Assembly: GCA_045402695.1 (NCBI GenBank)
Contig: JAWPNA010000123.1
Location: 1-11,763 of the forward strand
Direction: 5' to 3'
DNA: 11,763 bases
Source of the DNA: JAWPNA01 sp045402695
GTDB lineage: Bacteria; Acidobacteriota; Polarisedimenticolia; JACPZX01; DASXTC01
Below, piece after piece: positions 1 through 5,893 of the stretch (position 1 is its first letter; every line of letters begins with the position of its first letter). The notes beneath the pieces were generated by a model. The model made no database searches and was not told the DNA's origin. It worked only from the letters and a program-made list of their open reading frames with translations. Both the position numbers and the translations under genes were made by a program.

Positions 1-1014
1 CGACTCCGTGTTGCAAGTGCCCGGGTTCAGATCGGTGGCCAGGGCCGGCGCGATTCCCATATCGATGATGCGTCTCGCGGGGGCTTGATGTCTCTGCTTC
101 ATGCAGAAGCCCGCGCCGGGAAGCAGCACGGCCACCACGCCCTCCCGTGCCATCATCAGGAGTCCGTGGTCGCTGGCGTGCTCCAGATGATCGGCCGAGG
201 CCGCTTTAAGCTCCGCCGCCAGCTCGGCCCCGCCGGTGGCGGCGAGCTGATCGGCGTGCAAGCGCGGCGTGAGGCCAGCGTTCCTGCCAGCCGTCAGGAT
301 CCGCCGCGACTCCTCCAGTGTGAACACTCCTTCATCACAGAACACGTCGCAGAACTCGGCGAGACGCTCGGCCGCCACCGCCGGAATCATCGTCTCGATC
401 ACGAGGCGGACGTATGCTTCACGCTCCTCGCGGTACTCCCGCGGAACGGTGTGCGCTCCGAGGAATGTCGTGATGACGTCTATGGGATGGGCATCGCTCG
501 CCTGCCGCAGCGTCCTCAGCAAACGCAGCTCGTCGTGGAGCGTGAGGCCGTAGCCGCTCTTGGCCTCGCACGTCGTGATTCCTTCCAGCAGCATCGTGTC
601 CATTCGGGAGGTCACGGCGTCGAGCAGCTCCTCGCTGGTGGCCTTCCGCGTGGCGCGGACGGTGGACATGATCCCGCCCCCGGCCGCGGCGATCTCCTGG
701 TAGGTGGCTCCGGCAAGGCGGCGCGCGAACTCGTCCTCGCGGCTGCCCGCGAAAGCCAGGTGCGTGTGGGCGTCCACGAAGCCCGGCATCACCACCTGGT
801 CGGTGGCGTCGATCACCTGGGCCTCGTCGTCCGTAGATACTTCCGCCTCGAACTGGTCGCGGCTGCCCACAAAAACGATGCGGCCCTCACGGGCCGCAAG
901 ACATCCACCGCTGATGATCGAGAGCTCCCTCAGGTTTCCGCGCAGGCGCGGGACGGGACCTCTCAGGGTCAGCAACTGGGCGGCGTCAACGATGACCAGA
1001 TCCGCCCGAATCAC
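1..1014 (-). CDS. hutI: imidazolonepropionase, C-terminal end cut off by the window edge
   Basis: Amidohydrolase of histidine degradation: hydrolyses 4-imidazolone-5-propionate to N-formimino-L-glutamate in the cytoplasm. Translating the complement of 1-1014 gives 338 residues of a family usually near 400. Visible are the metal-binding DAHTHLAFAG (His83, His85), RLHADQLAATGG (about 251-262, His253), DHLEHASDHG (about 275-284, His276) and TDLNPGTCNTES (metal ligand Asp328) at the window edge. The start is taken as GTG at 1014 because AGGAGGAG lies just upstream (1017-1024) and the N-terminus MIRADLVIVDAAQLLT has the usual short beta-strand opening. It follows the DivIVA-like gene by 33 nt on the same strand and is probably the distal gene of that transcript. 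Other hut genes, if present, lie outside the window. No frameshift or missing ligand is seen in the visible part. Confidence 0.93.
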   Translation of the reverse strand, partial: MIRADLVIVDAAQLLTLRGPVPRLRGNLRELSIISGGCLAAREGRIVFVGSRDQFEAEVSTDDEAQVIDATDQVVMPGFVDAHTHLAFAGSREDEFARRLAGATYQEIAAAGGGIMSTVRATRKATSEELLDAVTSRMDTMLLEGITTCEAKSGYGLTLHDELRLLRTLRQASDAHPIDVITTFLGAHTVPREYREEREAYVRLVIETMIPAVAAERLAEFCDVFCDEGVFTLEESRRILTAGRNAGLTPRLHADQLAATGGAELAAELKAASADHLEHASDHGLLMMAREGVVAVLLPGAGFCMKQRHQAPARRIIDMGIAPALATDLNPGTCNTES

Positions 1015-1016
1015 GT

Positions 1017-1024
1017 CTCCTCCT
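1017..1024 (-). promoter_or_regulatory. ribosome binding site of hutI
   Basis: The minus strand reads AGGAGGAG ending 2 nt before the GTG at 1014. It fixes this GTG as the start in the absence of a nearby in-frame ATG. Confidence 0.7.
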
Positions 1025-1047
1025 GTCAGCCCTGGTGATCCATCGGG

Positions 1048-1587
1048 CTACGACTCGGCCTTTTCCGAGCCGGCCGTCATGGTCTGCACGGCACCGGCCT
1101 GCTTCCTGCGCATGAAACGAAGGCGAGAGGCGAGGTCCTCACCTTCCGAGCGCATCTCGATGAGCTTGAGGTGCTGCTCGAGCATGCTCTTGAGGGATGC
1201 CTCGAAGGCGTCGCGCTCCATCTTCAGATCGGCGATCACCGCCTCCAGATCGCCGGCGCGCGATCGCGCGTGCGCAAGGAGTTGCTCGGCCTTCATCTCG
1301 CCTTCCTTCACGATGAGGTCACGCGCTCTCAGGGATTCCTGCTTCATCTCCTGTGACATCCGCTGGGCGGTCAGCATCGTCTCCTTGAGGATCCGCTCCC
1401 GCTCGCGCAGCTCGCCGAGACGCTCCCTGAGCTCCGTGACCTCCTCCTGAAGCCTGCCGTTGGCGACGACGAGCTTCTCGAACTCCTCGGCCACCAGGCT
1501 CAGGAACGCCTTGACCTCATCGGCGTCGACGCCCCGCATCTTCTTCTTGAACTCGTGTCCTTCGATCTCGAGCGGCGTGATGATCAT
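1048..1587 (-). CDS. DivIVA-domain coiled-coil protein
   Basis: Probable membrane-curvature-binding scaffold for cell division or polar growth. The 179-residue product opens with ITPLEIEGHEFKKKMRGVDA and then DEVKAFLSLV, a clear match to the DivIVA N-terminal domain (typical form: TPLDI, then EF, RGYD, DEVDEFL). Phe13 and Arg18 correspond to the residues that insert into and contact the membrane. From about residue 33 to 160 it is almost entirely charged heptad-like coiled coil (Glu/Arg/Leu-rich), ending in a short polar tail. The start is the ATG at 1587 rather than an upstream in-frame ATG at 1665: the domain begins right at this Met and AGGAGAGGGGAG lies just before it. YggS is upstream, as in many bacteria, but the membrane protein YggT often found between them is absent. 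The precise role (divIVA, sepIVA or gpsB-like) cannot be told. Confidence 0.85.
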   Translation of the reverse strand: MIITPLEIEGHEFKKKMRGVDADEVKAFLSLVAEEFEKLVVANGRLQEEVTELRERLGELRERERILKETMLTAQRMSQEMKQESLRARDLIVKEGEMKAEQLLAHARSRAGDLEAVIADLKMERDAFEASLKSMLEQHLKLIEMRSEGEDLASRLRFMRRKQAGAVQTMTAGSEKAES

Positions 1588-1735
1588 CCGGGCTCCCCTC
1601 TCCTGCTGGGTTGATGGCGAATCAATTCTCCGGCTCCCCCGCCTTGCTGGCCCCATTCCGGGCACCGGCCGCTCTCATATTTATGTCCTCACGGGCGCGG
1701 CGGCAACCCGGCTCCCACGGGGGCACATTCAGCCT

Positions 1736-2458
1736 CTACCCTGCCTGAGGGCGCTCGCCGAAAAGAGCGCGCCCCACGCGCACCATCGTGGCTCCCTCTT
1801 CCACCGCCACCTCGAAGTCGCCGGTCATCCCCATCGAGAGCTCGGGCAGATCCCGCCCCCGGGCAGCCAGTGTGTCCCTCAGCAGGCGGAGCCGCCGGAA
1901 ATAGGGTCGCGAGGACTCCGCGTCGTCGAAGAGCGGCGGAATGGTCATCAACCCGCGCAGCCTGAGCCGTGGCAGCGAAGCCACCTCGGCGGCCAGATCG
2001 GCCAGCCGTCCCTCGTCAACTCCATGCTTGGTGGGCTCATGGCCCAGGTCCACCTGCAAGAGAACGTCGATGATCTTGCCGCGCTGCCCGGCCTGGCCGT
2101 CCAGCCTGCGAGCCAGCTCGGGACTGTCCACGGAGTGCACCCAGCCGAACAGCTCCGCGGCTTTGCCGACCTTGTTGGACTGCAGGTGGCCGATCAAGTG
2201 CCACCTCACGCCGGCGCCCATTGCCGAAAGCTCAGGCATCTTCAGGGCCGCCTCCTGCACCCTGTTCTCCCCCAGATGCGTGATCCCGGCCTCGACGGCG
2301 GCGCGGATGCTCTCCACCGGCACGGTCTTCGTCACGGCGATCAGGACGATTCGAGAAGGATCTCGCCCGGCCCGGCCCGCCGCCTGCTCCAGCCGCGCGG
2401 TGACCTGATCGATGCTGCGACGGAGTCCGGCCTGAGTCGTCGTGGCACCATTCGTCAT
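1736..2458 (-). CDS. yggS: YggS/PLPBP family pyridoxal-phosphate homeostasis protein
   Basis: Single-domain PLP-binding barrel of the alanine-racemase N-terminal fold, thought to buffer pyridoxal phosphate and affect amino-acid homeostasis. It has no known catalytic activity. The 240-residue length is normal. Seen: PLP lysine in AVTKTVP (Lys44), GENRVQEA (63-70), WHLIGHLQSNK (86-96), KHGVD (144-148), GLMTIPP (169-175) and the phosphate-binding SMGMTGDFEVAVEEG (208-222) with MVRVGRALFG. Thr212 replaces the more usual Ser of the SMGMS motif. The ATG at 2456-2458 overlaps the TGA of the RNase H gene as ATGA and has only a weak Shine-Dalgarno, so translation is likely coupled. It lies upstream of the DivIVA-like gene, a neighbourhood common across bacteria. 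Confidence 0.95.
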   Translation of the reverse strand: MTNGATTTQAGLRRSIDQVTARLEQAAGRAGRDPSRIVLIAVTKTVPVESIRAAVEAGITHLGENRVQEAALKMPELSAMGAGVRWHLIGHLQSNKVGKAAELFGWVHSVDSPELARRLDGQAGQRGKIIDVLLQVDLGHEPTKHGVDEGRLADLAAEVASLPRLRLRGLMTIPPLFDDAESSRPYFRRLRLLRDTLAARGRDLPELSMGMTGDFEVAVEEGATMVRVGRALFGERPQAG

Positions 2459-2883
2459 AACAGGCCCGCGGCGACGCCTTGGGGCTGATCCCGCTTCGTG
2501 TCCATGGCCAGGTTGGCAAGTCGATCGGCGTCCTTGTTCTGTTCGCGCCGCACGTGACCGACCGTGACCGCGCCCACGTGGCGCATCAGCGACCGTGCCG
2601 ACGCGTGGAGCTGCTGCAACCGTGTGTTCCTCACGCGGTACTGCCCGTTGATCTGCCGCACGAGCAGCTCGGAGTCGGATCGGATCGCGAGGCGGCTGAC
2701 GCCGTGATCGACGGCATACTTCAGCGCGGCCAGCAAACCGGCGTATTCGGCGACGTTGTTGGTCTGGATCCCGAGATAGCCGTACAGGGAGGCCACCTCT
2801 TGCCCCTCTTCGCTCTGGATGTAGACGCCGAAACCGGCCTCGCCCGGGTTGCCGCGCGATCCTCCGTCGATGTGCGCGATCAA
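2455..2883 (-). CDS. ribonuclease HI family protein, probable TTG start
   Basis: Endonuclease that cuts the RNA strand of RNA-DNA hybrids. Counting from the chosen start it is 142 residues. The acidic active site is complete: Asp6 in HIDGGSRGNPG, Glu47 in NNVAEYAGL, Asp70 in IRSDSELL and Asp120 in EQNKDADRLAN. It lacks the basic-protrusion insert of E. coli RnhA, resembling the short bacterial/archaeal class. No ATG or GTG sits at the right place. The TTG at 2883 begins the protein directly before the first beta strand and lies 10 nt after the TGA of the zinc-ribbon gene, suggesting re-initiation. An open frame continues upstream to an ATG at 3120, but that part is low-complexity Ser/Arg/Pro sequence overlapping the neighbour and is rejected. 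The C-terminus (residues about 128-142) is a short extra tail. Confidence 0.88.
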   Translation of the reverse strand: MIAHIDGGSRGNPGEAGFGVYIQSEEGQEVASLYGYLGIQTNNVAEYAGLLAALKYAVDHGVSRLAIRSDSELLVRQINGQYRVRNTRLQQLHASARSLMRHVGAVTVGHVRREQNKDADRLANLAMDTKRDQPQGVAAGLL

Positions 2884-2893
2884 GGCGGTGGTC

Positions 2894-3640
2894 TCAAGCG
2901 GGCGCGTCGGCGGCCGGCGCCTCGGAGGGGGGCGTCTCGTCGACGTAGTAGAGAACTCTCTTGCAGGAGTCGCACTGGATGAGCTGGTCGTTGCGCTTGA
3001 TCTCCTGGAAGACCTGCGGTCTGATGCGGACATTGCACTCCTGGCATCGCTCCTCGCGGGCGCGGGCGAGGGCCACGCCATTGCGCTTGCCGGCGATGCG
3101 ATCGAACATCTCGAGGACATCGGCGGTAAGAGCCGCCCGAGCGGCCCGGTAGGCCGCCGCCACGTGCGAGGCTTCTTGCTCGATCGCGCCCTGCTCCTCG
3201 CGGACCGCGGCCTTGCGCGCCTCGGCCTCCTTCCTCCTGTCTTCGAGCGCCTTCTCCTCTTCCTTCATGCGGTGATTCCCGGAGTCGGCCTCTTCCATCA
3301 GAAGGAGGATCTTTTCCTCGACCTCGTCGATCTTTTTCTTGACTCCGGCGATTTCGTGCTGCATCGCGCGGTACTCGTCGTTGGTATTCACGAGCATGAG
3401 CTGGCTGTTGTACTTCTTGAGCCTCACCTCGAGATCTTGGAGCTCCATCTCGTGGCCTCGCCTGTCCTTCTGGTGGTCCGACACAGCGGCGCGGGCCGCG
3501 GCCATGGCGCCGGCGGCGGTTTCCAGCTCGGAGTCAATGGTCTGGATCTGCCGGGGGAACTCTTCGAGGCGCCCGTTGAGGCGGCTCAACTGCAAGGAAA
3601 GCTCTTGATAGTGGATCAGGCTCTTGAGGACCGGGTCCAC
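2894..3640 (-). CDS. coiled-coil protein with C-terminal C4 zinc ribbon (COG1579 / CT398-like)
   Basis: 248-residue protein in two parts. Residues about 1-175 form a long antiparallel coiled coil rich in Glu, Lys, Arg and Ala, and the C-terminal 60 residues hold a zinc ribbon: CQECNVRIRP, then about 20 residues later CDSCKRVLYY. This is the architecture of COG1579. Members have been linked to RNA or nucleic-acid processes and secretion, but the function is not settled. GTG at 3640 is preferred over the ATG at 3682: GGGGAG sits 4 nt before it (3645-3650), and the ATG start would place the first codons at the -10 region of the predicted promoter. The RNase H gene follows directly. Zinc-ribbon plus RNase H pairs recur, for example in Actinobacteria, which hints at a shared nucleic-acid role. 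Confidence 0.88.
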   Translation of the reverse strand: MDPVLKSLIHYQELSLQLSRLNGRLEEFPRQIQTIDSELETAAGAMAAARAAVSDHQKDRRGHEMELQDLEVRLKKYNSQLMLVNTNDEYRAMQHEIAGVKKKIDEVEEKILLLMEEADSGNHRMKEEEKALEDRRKEAEARKAAVREEQGAIEQEASHVAAAYRAARAALTADVLEMFDRIAGKRNGVALARAREERCQECNVRIRPQVFQEIKRNDQLIQCDSCKRVLYYVDETPPSEAPAADAPA

Positions 3641-3644
3641 ACAA

Positions 3645-3650
3645 CTCCCC
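3645..3650 (-). promoter_or_regulatory. ribosome binding site deciding the zinc-ribbon start
   Basis: GGGGAG on the minus strand, 4 nt before GTG 3640. The alternative ATG at 3682 has no comparable site. Confidence 0.6.
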
Positions 3651-3680
3651 GTTAGATTGGCGGTTCGCGACGAATATCTC

Positions 3681-3710
3681 ATCGTATGCCGCGCCGCCGG
3701 AAGGTGTCAA
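3681..3710 (-). promoter_or_regulatory. sigma70-like promoter of the zinc-ribbon/RNase H/yggS/divIVA set
   Basis: On the minus strand a consensus -35 box TTGACA (3705-3710) is separated by 18 nt from TACGAT (3681-3686), which matches TATAAT at 4 of 6 positions. Transcription would begin near 3674, leaving a leader of about 33 nt that contains the GGGGAG site. The following genes are tightly spaced, so this promoter may serve all of them down to hutI. The 148-nt gap before the DivIVA gene could hold a second promoter. Confidence 0.55.
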
Positions 3711-3713
3711 GGA

Positions 3714-3818
3714 GCAGCACCTCTTGTGCTTGCGGCTGCTGCCGCAAGCACAAGGACCGTTGCGCCCGACCTTCCCCCTGCGCGAGCAGGAGTTGAAGCA
3801 CAGTGGCGTCGCGTCAGG
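3714..3818 (-). pseudogene. SEC-C zinc-motif remnant (no start codon, no nearby stop)
   Basis: Reading the minus strand in the frame that opens at 3818 gives PDATPLCFNSCSRRG, then KVGRNGPCACG, then SSRKHKRCC. The second and third parts match the SEC-C metal-binding motif (typical form VGRNDPCPCGSGKKYKRCC) with all four Cys in place. SEC-C motifs usually sit at protein C-termini, as in SecA. Here the frame has no ATG, GTG or TTG before the motif (one CTG at 3803) and is closed upstream by a TGA at 3819-3821. After the last Cys it runs on without a stop into the next gene's start, to a TGA at 3534-3536. It therefore looks like the relic of a lost gene end, or an exon-like tail reached only by frameshifting from the PilZ gene. 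Expression is doubtful. Confidence 0.5.
3723..3754. repeat. perfect 14-bp inverted repeat (hairpin)
   Basis: CTTGTGCTTGCGGC (3723-3736), loop TGCT (3737-3740), then the exact reverse complement GCCGCAAGCACAAG (3741-3754). No T-run follows on either strand, so it is not a standard intrinsic terminator. It lies 59 nt after the PilZ stop and 12 nt upstream of the -35 box of the next promoter, so it could act as a transcript 3' end, an operator or both. It coincides with the CACGSSRKHK part of the SEC-C motif. Confidence 0.85.
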
Positions 3819-4125
3819 TCAGGATCTCGGCCAGCTCCGGCGGGGGGTCCACGAACCTGACCCCCAACCCCACCTTGCCCGTGGGCAGGAGCTGGACGTT
3901 TCCCTCGCGCGCCCACGTCACCTTGCCGCGCAGCCTGATGGTCCTGTCCGCAAGTCTCAGCTCCAGGTTCAGCAAGGTACCCGGCGCGAAGACGCGCGTG
4001 GCGCGGATCATCATTCCCGTTCCCGAGAGGTTGCCGGAGTAGCCCGTGCACTTGGGCTCTCCCGGCCCGTAGCGGACCTCGACGCGCCGTCTATGTCTTC
4101 CTGCCATCTGCTTGCGTCGTTCCAT
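3814..4125 (-). CDS. small single-domain PilZ protein, candidate c-di-GMP receptor
   Basis: 103 residues, the size of a stand-alone PilZ domain. Both ligand motifs are visible: the Arg-rich RxxxR stretch GRHRRRVEV (Arg10 to Arg14) and NLSGTG (32-37), the [D/N]xSxxG motif. Downstream come the beta-barrel strands: TLLNLELRLAD, RLRGKVTWAR and KVGLGVRFVDPP. PilZ proteins bind cyclic di-GMP and act on motility, exopolysaccharide or transcription. No partner domain is present, so the output is unknown. ATG 4125 is preceded by AGGAGG (4139-4144) at a rather long 13-nt spacing, with no better in-frame start. It has its own promoter (4197-4225), so it is probably transcribed apart from the protease operon, although read-through is possible. 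Confidence 0.88.
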   Translation of the reverse strand: MERRKQMAGRHRRRVEVRYGPGEPKCTGYSGNLSGTGMMIRATRVFAPGTLLNLELRLADRTIRLRGKVTWAREGNVQLLPTGKVGLGVRFVDPPPELAEILT

Positions 4126-4196
4126 CGCGCGCCGCTTTCCTCCTGTACGGATCCCGGAGCTACTTCTCCCATCGATGCGTGGGACAAGAGGCGGTG

Positions 4197-4225
4197 ATTA
4201 TCGGTTCTGCGTGTGAATGATTCAA
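4197..4225 (-). promoter_or_regulatory. sigma70-like promoter of the PilZ gene
   Basis: Minus strand TTGAAT (4220-4225), 17-nt spacer, GATAAT (4197-4202): 4 of 6 and 5 of 6 matches to the consensus boxes. The inferred start near 4190 gives a 5' leader of about 65 nt. The partial palindrome TGAAT-G-ATTCA (4214-4224) overlaps the -35 box and could be an operator. Confidence 0.55.
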
Positions 4226-4235
4226 CCGGCATGCC

Positions 4236-5828
4236 TCAGACGTCCACCAGGCTGTTGAGGCGGCCGAAGCCGTCGGGTGACTTGTGGGGATTGTCGGGAT
4301 CGTCGAGCCAGCGGGTGCCGTCCAGGAGAAACTTGTAGGAATACCGGCCTGGTCCGGGCCTCGCGAGTCTGACTTCCCAGACTCCGGGCTCAACGAGCGC
4401 CGCCTTCCGGCCGGGCGCGCGCCAATCGTCCCAGCTCCCGAACAACTGCACCTCGTGCACATCGTGATCGTGCAGGACAAAGGTGAGGGTGGATGAGTCC
4501 ACTTGCGGCGAGTAGAGCTTCCCGGCGAGAGCGCCGTGCTGCTCGCGCAACGCGCGGGCCACGGCCTGGCCCGCATCCAGGGCGCCCGCGCCTTGGCGAT
4601 CCTTCGACGCGCCCGGCACCGGCCGGCTCGCATCCAGGAGCACCTTGCGCACCAGCCTCGGTTCCAGCGCTGGGTTGGCCTGAATCACGCATGCGGCGAC
4701 GCTCGCCACCAGCGGGGCCGCCACACTCGTTCCGTCCACGTGATGGTAGTGCGGCGTCACGAGCTTCATCTCGGCGATGAGGGATTCGGCGGCTGGGTCG
4801 CCTTCCGCGCGTCTCGCGAACAGCTCCATCGCCTCGGCGGCCTTCTTGGTTCCGGACAGCAGCGGCGCGACAACCCAGATGCTCGGCGCCACCAGCTCCG
4901 GCTTCGCGGCGCCGTTGGCGGCCTCGCCGTAGTTGCTATGCCACAACTCCACCTCGGCGTGGTCGAACGTGTTCTTGTCGTCGAGGCCGCCGACGGTCAG
5001 GGCCGCGGGGGATGCGGCGGGCGGCACGAGGCGTCTCTCTTCATCGTTGCCCGCGGCGGCGATCACGGTGATGCGCCGTTCAACGAGGTAGGAGATCGCC
5101 TCATCGACAGGATCGATCCCGCCCGGGAGGATCGGATCGCCGCCCACCGACAGGCTCACCACGCGAAGCCCCATCGCGGCCCCTTCGCGCCCCAGCCACC
5201 GTAGGGCGCGGGAGATGCTCTCGTTGGTGATCCTGCCGTCGGCCTGCCTGACCTGCACCAGGATGATATCGGCCTCGCTTGCCAAGCCACGATACAGACC
5301 GTGGCTCAACCAGCCGTTGCCGGCGGCCACGGCGCTGGTCATGAGGCCATGCCACTGCCAGGGCGCCGCGGCGGCGGAGCCGGGCCATCGGGGCGCCTCG
5401 TGCTCACCGAATCGCCGGGAGACGACAGGATCTTCCCCCGCGTCGGCCCACGCGCGGATGCGATTCCGCGGGCGCGTGAGATCGGCATGAGGCTGAAACG
5501 ACGAATCCACAAGGGCAATGGTGACTTTCCTGCCGGTGTATCGCGGGTCGGCATGCATCCGCAGCGGCGTCGGCAGAACGCCGAACGCCGCCTCGCTGTC
5601 GAGGGGCCACACGCTCTGGATGCCGTCGTGCAACCCGGCGTCGCCTCGGCCCAGAAGGGTCCGCAGCAACGCTTCCTGCACGCAGGCCGGGCAAGAGCCA
5701 TCCTCCCGCTTCCATCCCGGATGGTCGCCCGCGAGAGTCTCAAGCACCTTGGGCGCCAGCCAGGCGGCTTCCGCGAGTGTGCCGGCCGCCTCCAGGTTGC
5801 CGCACAGGGCGCAGTTCGTCCTGGTCAC
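4236..5828 (-). CDS. cytoplasmic subtilisin-like (S8) protease with CxxC N-terminus and C-terminal glycogen-binding domain
   Basis: 530 residues. Residues 1-60 carry two CxxC pairs (CALC 6-9, CPAC 46-49), probably a small zinc site. Residues about 100-425 are a subtilase domain with the full catalytic set: Asp108 in IALVDSS, His160 in WHGLMTSAVAAGNG, oxyanion Asn261 in AAAGNDEE and Ser368 in VDGTSVAAP. Residues about 440-530 form an AMPK-beta/CBM48-like E-set domain (FVLHDHDVHEVQLFGSWDDW, then YSYKFLLDGTRWLDDPDNP), known for binding glycogen or other alpha-glucans. No signal peptide, propeptide or membrane segment is evident, so it should act inside the cell. GTG 5828 is chosen because GGGAGG precedes it by 5 nt. 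It is the last gene of the ligase operon, 65 nt behind the second ATP-grasp gene. Its substrate is unknown; peptide maturation or polymer-linked proteolysis are guesses. Confidence 0.87.
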   Translation of the reverse strand: MTRTNCALCGNLEAAGTLAEAAWLAPKVLETLAGDHPGWKREDGSCPACVQEALLRTLLGRGDAGLHDGIQSVWPLDSEAAFGVLPTPLRMHADPRYTGRKVTIALVDSSFQPHADLTRPRNRIRAWADAGEDPVVSRRFGEHEAPRWPGSAAAAPWQWHGLMTSAVAAGNGWLSHGLYRGLASEADIILVQVRQADGRITNESISRALRWLGREGAAMGLRVVSLSVGGDPILPGGIDPVDEAISYLVERRITVIAAAGNDEERRLVPPAASPAALTVGGLDDKNTFDHAEVELWHSNYGEAANGAAKPELVAPSIWVVAPLLSGTKKAAEAMELFARRAEGDPAAESLIAEMKLVTPHYHHVDGTSVAAPLVASVAACVIQANPALEPRLVRKVLLDASRPVPGASKDRQGAGALDAGQAVARALREQHGALAGKLYSPQVDSSTLTFVLHDHDVHEVQLFGSWDDWRAPGRKAALVEPGVWEVRLARPGPGRYSYKFLLDGTRWLDDPDNPHKSPDGFGRLNSLVDV

Positions 5829-5833
5829 ACAGC

Positions 5834-5839
5834 CCTCCC
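5834..5839 (-). promoter_or_regulatory. ribosome binding site of the subtilase gene
   Basis: GGGAGG on the minus strand, 5 nt before GTG 5828. It supports the non-ATG start. Confidence 0.7.
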
Positions 5840-5893
5840 AAGGCTTCGTCCGGCGGGTTGGATGATCGGATCAAGTGTCCAGCGGAATCACGA

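Noticed and set aside
85..1038. Long plus-strand open frame opposite hutI
   Set aside because: Antisense shadow of a high-GC gene. The product is His/Arg/Gly-rich with no domain, while the minus strand encodes a clear imidazolonepropionase.
1588..1735. Possible promoter for the DivIVA gene (TTGCCG, 17 nt, TAAATA on the minus strand)
   Set aside because: The -10 box matches consensus at only 3 of 6 positions, too weak to list as a feature. Nothing else is seen in this gap.
1460..2488. 342-codon plus-strand frame opposite yggS and the DivIVA gene
   Set aside because: It crosses two real genes and an intergenic gap, and has low-complexity His/Pro/Arg composition.
2884..3120. N-terminal extension of RNase H back to an ATG at 3120
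   Set aside because: Overlaps the zinc-ribbon coding sequence and encodes a Ser/Arg/Pro-rich stretch. The RNase H fold begins right at the TTG at 2883.
2849..3655. 268-codon plus-strand frame opposite the zinc-ribbon gene
   Set aside because: Leu/Val/His-rich shadow. The minus strand has the coiled coil and both zinc CxxC pairs.
3723..3754. Hairpin as a standard intrinsic terminator
   Set aside because: No T-tract follows the stem on either strand.
3707..4051. 114-codon minus-strand frame spanning the PilZ 3' end and the spacer
   Set aside because: Out of frame with both the PilZ and the SEC-C readings. Composition is Gly/Arg/Ala-rich without a motif.
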